Positions 38,163 to 41,043 of a stretch of 41,043 bases of DNA are shown in pieces. The position numbers were made by a program, and so were the translations under genes. The notes under the pieces were generated by a model, which saw nothing but the letters and a program-made list of their open reading frames with translations, searched no databases and was not told where the DNA came from. Source of the DNA: a bacterium (GTDB lineage: Bacteria > Babelota > Babeliae > Babelales > RVW-14); NCBI GenBank assembly GCA_023249935.1, contig JAHFBQ010000003.1:1-41043 (forward strand), given 5' to 3'. How positions within the stretch are numbered: position 1 is the stretch's first letter; each line of letters begins with the position of its first letter.

Positions 38163-40961
38163 TTAAGCAGCAGCTGACTCTACAGCTTTAGTTTTATGCC
38201 TTTTCTTTTCTCTAGCACCAGGCTTCCCGTCATGGTCAGCATCAACTACATCTTGCTTGCCATCACCATCAGCATCTGTAACCCTTTTTCGCTTTTTATC
38301 TTTGCCTTTCTTTTCTCCTTTATGACCACTCGCTACAGCATCTGGTTTGCCATCGCCGTCAGCATCGATCATTGCACCATCGGCATGCTTATCTTTTTTG
38401 CCTTTGCCTTTCTTGCCTTTGCCTTTCTTGTCTTTCTTGCCTTTTTTATGATCGCGCTCTTCAGCATCAGATTTTCCATCGCCATCAGCATCAATCATGG
38501 CGCCATCGGCATGCTTATCTTTTTTGCCTTTGCCTTTTTTATCTTTCTTAGCTTTCTTACCTTCTTTATGATCTTGCTTTTCAGCATCAGGTTTTCCATC
38601 ACCATCAGCATCAATCATTTTTGCTACGCCTTTTTTTAGCTTCTTTTTATCTTTCTTCTTTTCCTTTTTGTCCTTCTTAACTTTCTTATCTTTCACATGC
38701 TTTGCTTGGTCTTTAGCCTTATCTGCAGCTTCTTTTGCTGCTTTTGCAGCAGTTTCTGCTTCGGTTTTTGACGCAGCATCTTTTGCTTCCTCTGCGGCCT
38801 TAGCTGCTTTTACTGCTGCCTCAGCTGCTTCTTTTGCTGCCTTATCAGCGGCTGCAGCTGCCGCCGCTTCTGCTGCTGCTTTTGCCGCTGCCTCAGCAGG
38901 ACCTCTAACAGGAATATCCAATGTTCCTTTTTTCAAGACCTCTCCCCTGATATTCATCAGGAGTAACGCACCGCCTTGATTTGCAACAGCTTCTTTGATT
39001 CCTTCAACAGGTTTGCCAGCAGCATCCATCACCGGAGCCCAAGCACCCTTGTCAAACTTATGAAGGTAATAGCGACCATCCTGTTCCTTGGTACCATACA
39101 TAGTATCTTTATCGATGATGGCAAAGCGGCCTATTTTGTTTGGATTGTCAAATTCTACCCATTCACCGTCTTCTAGTTGGTAACAATCGAGATTTTTGTT
39201 AACCGCTAACAATGTATGTGGATAACCGGCAGCAATCGACATTGCTTGACCATGCGCAATGCGCTTCCATGCTCCATTAGAGTAAATGAAAACATCCGAA
39301 GACTCTTTATCAAGAATCGCGATCAAATCTTTACTTGCAATAGCCACACGATCCATGTCGATTGGTCTATCATCAGCCCCTTTTGGCGCTCCAAGGTTTT
39401 TCCAAGTATCTCCGCCATCATAAGAAACGAACAAACTTCCATCATCAGCAAGTACGCCAGCAGTACCATCAGCCGCAACCGCAACATCCTCAAATTTTGC
39501 AGGCGCTACTGAGCCATCTTTGACCTCAACAGCTTCCCAACCACCCATCGTAGCACCACTCATTTTGCTGAGCTTACGATCAGCAGAATCAATCATCATT
39601 GCAAGATATTTACCTTTAGTGGTTGCACCAAGAGCAATGCGATGCGCAACCCCCTCAATTTTTTCAATACCAGCAATATCTGAAATGGTCTGTTCCTCAA
39701 TAGTTGCTTCTGGATCGATTTGAATATCTTTAAATTCAACATCAAGATACCAACCCCCAAGTCCAAGATATCCTAACCCATCAACAACAGAATTTGCATG
39801 AGTAACTCGTTGATGCTCATTTTTTCCAAGAATCGTACCTTTACCCCAGGCAATAGTAACCTTACCGTCGGCTACTTCATAGGTTGCCCAATAATCTTCC
39901 CACGCAGTACCTTGATAGCTTCCAGTTTTTTCAAAATCACGGTCACTATCTTTTATTCTCCAGGCATGAAGCTTATCTCCATCAAATCCCCATCCACCGG
40001 TCAACATATCACCTTGATCACCACCTTTTTTGGCAGGATCATTTTCATACAACCAACGACGATCAATTTCGGTCCCACCATTATGAATGATACTGCGCGT
40101 GTTAGCATGGGCACCGATTGCTATCCAATACGCTTGATTATTAGCAAAATTTGCGGCGGGACTAAAAACAATATACGCATCCAGCGGCGCTTTAATTTTA
40201 AGCTTCACGGCACCACTTTTTGCCGACTTAAACGTCCATTTATCAGAGAAAGCAAAACCGTTTGCATCACGCATTGCACGTCTGAATGTAAACGCTGAAC
40301 CTCCGGCACGATCTTCATCGCCAACTGGATCGATGATTTCGATTTTTAGCCTTTCCCAAGTTCCATCACCAGAGGGACGATTCAGCGCATAGTTACCAGC
40401 AACTCGCCCATCAAAAAGATTGCCAGGAACTACTGACAAAAAGGTTTCTGTTGCTCTATTTTTTAATCGAACACCATCAAGATCATTCGCATCAGCAGTA
40501 ATCAAAGCCCATTGCTCCCAAGCACCAAAATTCCAATTTTCAAAACGACATACACGCATTGATGGATCAGAAACATTGCACTGTAAATTCTTACCACGAT
40601 TTTGTAGTGTTTTGATAGCAAGCCAGTTAGGATCATTGCTCATACGAACTATTTGAAACTGACAACGAGGATCAGTTTTATCTGTACCAGTTGCTTTAAG
40701 ATATTTATACTCATTTGGGTTTCCTGTGTCCGCAGAAGTCTTTTCAAGACACAAATATTTATTTCGTTCCTTAGAATAAATAGCCACTACAGTTCCGGCC
40801 TTTAACTGCTGTAACTGAGGTGAATCTTCAGCCGCACTTGCAGGAAGTTCGGCCAACAGCCTACCATCGATTATGGCAACCGCCAACAGGCCAGCTAATA
40901 AATATCGACATTGTTTCATAAACTCTCCTTTAGTTGAAACAAACCAAAACTCTTTCACCAA
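38163..40961 (-). CDS. F2: exported protein with beta-trefoil-like N-region, FAMeT-like domain, tectonin-like repeats, Ala/Lys-rich coiled coil and multiple DADGDG repeats
   Basis: Signal peptide (likely start MKQCRYLLAGLLAVAIIDGRLLA); VVAIYSKERNKYLCLE...FGAWEQWALI; AVKLKIKAPLDAYIVFSPAANFANNQAYWIAIGAHANTRSIIHNGG...VTIAWGKGTILGKNE...LGYLGLGGWYLDVEF; four DADGDGK motifs plus DADHDGK. Confidence 0.72.
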   Translation of the reverse strand: MVKEFWFVSTKGEFMKQCRYLLAGLLAVAIIDGRLLAELPASAAEDSPQLQQLKAGTVVAIYSKERNKYLCLEKTSADTGNPNEYKYLKATGTDKTDPRCQFQIVRMSNDPNWLAIKTLQNRGKNLQCNVSDPSMRVCRFENWNFGAWEQWALITADANDLDGVRLKNRATETFLSVVPGNLFDGRVAGNYALNRPSGDGTWERLKIEIIDPVGDEDRAGGSAFTFRRAMRDANGFAFSDKWTFKSAKSGAVKLKIKAPLDAYIVFSPAANFANNQAYWIAIGAHANTRSIIHNGGTEIDRRWLYENDPAKKGGDQGDMLTGGWGFDGDKLHAWRIKDSDRDFEKTGSYQGTAWEDYWATYEVADGKVTIAWGKGTILGKNEHQRVTHANSVVDGLGYLGLGGWYLDVEFKDIQIDPEATIEEQTISDIAGIEKIEGVAHRIALGATTKGKYLAMMIDSADRKLSKMSGATMGGWEAVEVKDGSVAPAKFEDVAVAADGTAGVLADDGSLFVSYDGGDTWKNLGAPKGADDRPIDMDRVAIASKDLIAILDKESSDVFIYSNGAWKRIAHGQAMSIAAGYPHTLLAVNKNLDCYQLEDGEWVEFDNPNKIGRFAIIDKDTMYGTKEQDGRYYLHKFDKGAWAPVMDAAGKPVEGIKEAVANQGGALLLMNIRGEVLKKGTLDIPVRGPAEAAAKAAAEAAAAAAADKAAKEAAEAAVKAAKAAEEAKDAASKTEAETAAKAAKEAADKAKDQAKHVKDKKVKKDKKEKKKDKKKLKKGVAKMIDADGDGKPDAEKQDHKEGKKAKKDKKGKGKKDKHADGAMIDADGDGKSDAEERDHKKGKKDKKGKGKKGKGKKDKHADGAMIDADGDGKPDAVASGHKGEKKGKDKKRKRVTDADGDGKQDVVDADHDGKPGAREKKRHKTKAVESAAA

Positions 40962-41006
40962 GAAAAGATCCTAACCCGTTTTCACATGTATTTGCAAGGT
41001 CGATAA

Positions 41007-41043
41007 AAAAGAAGCCTGGTTTTTACGTAAACCTGGCTTCTTC
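41007..41043. terminator. Probable terminator at the window edge
   Basis: GAAGCCTGGTTT..AAACCTGGCTTC imperfect inverted repeat at the end of the window. Confidence 0.5.

Noticed and set aside
38196-38979. + strand ORFs rich in Phe/Leu/Ala (147 aa and 103 aa)
   Set aside because: Antisense of the F2 Lys-rich and Ala-rich segments

Overview
The window reads as chromosomal DNA of a Gram-negative-type, probably host-associated bacterium. LptD, BamD and YidC imply an outer membrane. The overall style resembles Candidatus Dependentiae/TM6, but that taxonomic guess is inference only. Housekeeping genes recognised from protein motifs: lptD, recR, yidC, bamD-like, yraN, ftsI-like PBP, ftsL-like, thioredoxin-like lipoprotein, cysS, kup, tRNA-Gly(GCC), jag-like, mnmE, clpB, histone H1-like protein and priA. 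Accessory content: (i) an exported protein with an AT-rich C-terminal EndoU-type nuclease toxin domain, followed by a candidate immunity gene (6339-9394); (ii) a cluster of exported coiled-coil proteins, one split by a frameshift at an A7 run (20461-22556); (iii) the most striking element, a 13-kb minus-strand locus (28044-40961) of six exported multidomain proteins. These look like two tandem copies of a three-gene cassette F-M-T: F has a farnesoic-acid-O-methyltransferase-like (FAMeT) domain, M has a MIR-like beta-trefoil plus coiled coil, and T has tectonin-like propeller repeats. All six end in Lys-rich tails. Only the transcriptionally upstream copy carries DADGDGKPDAEE calcium-binding-like repeats. 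This locus is the best candidate for an undescribed system. No database search was possible; all family calls come from reading motifs by eye.
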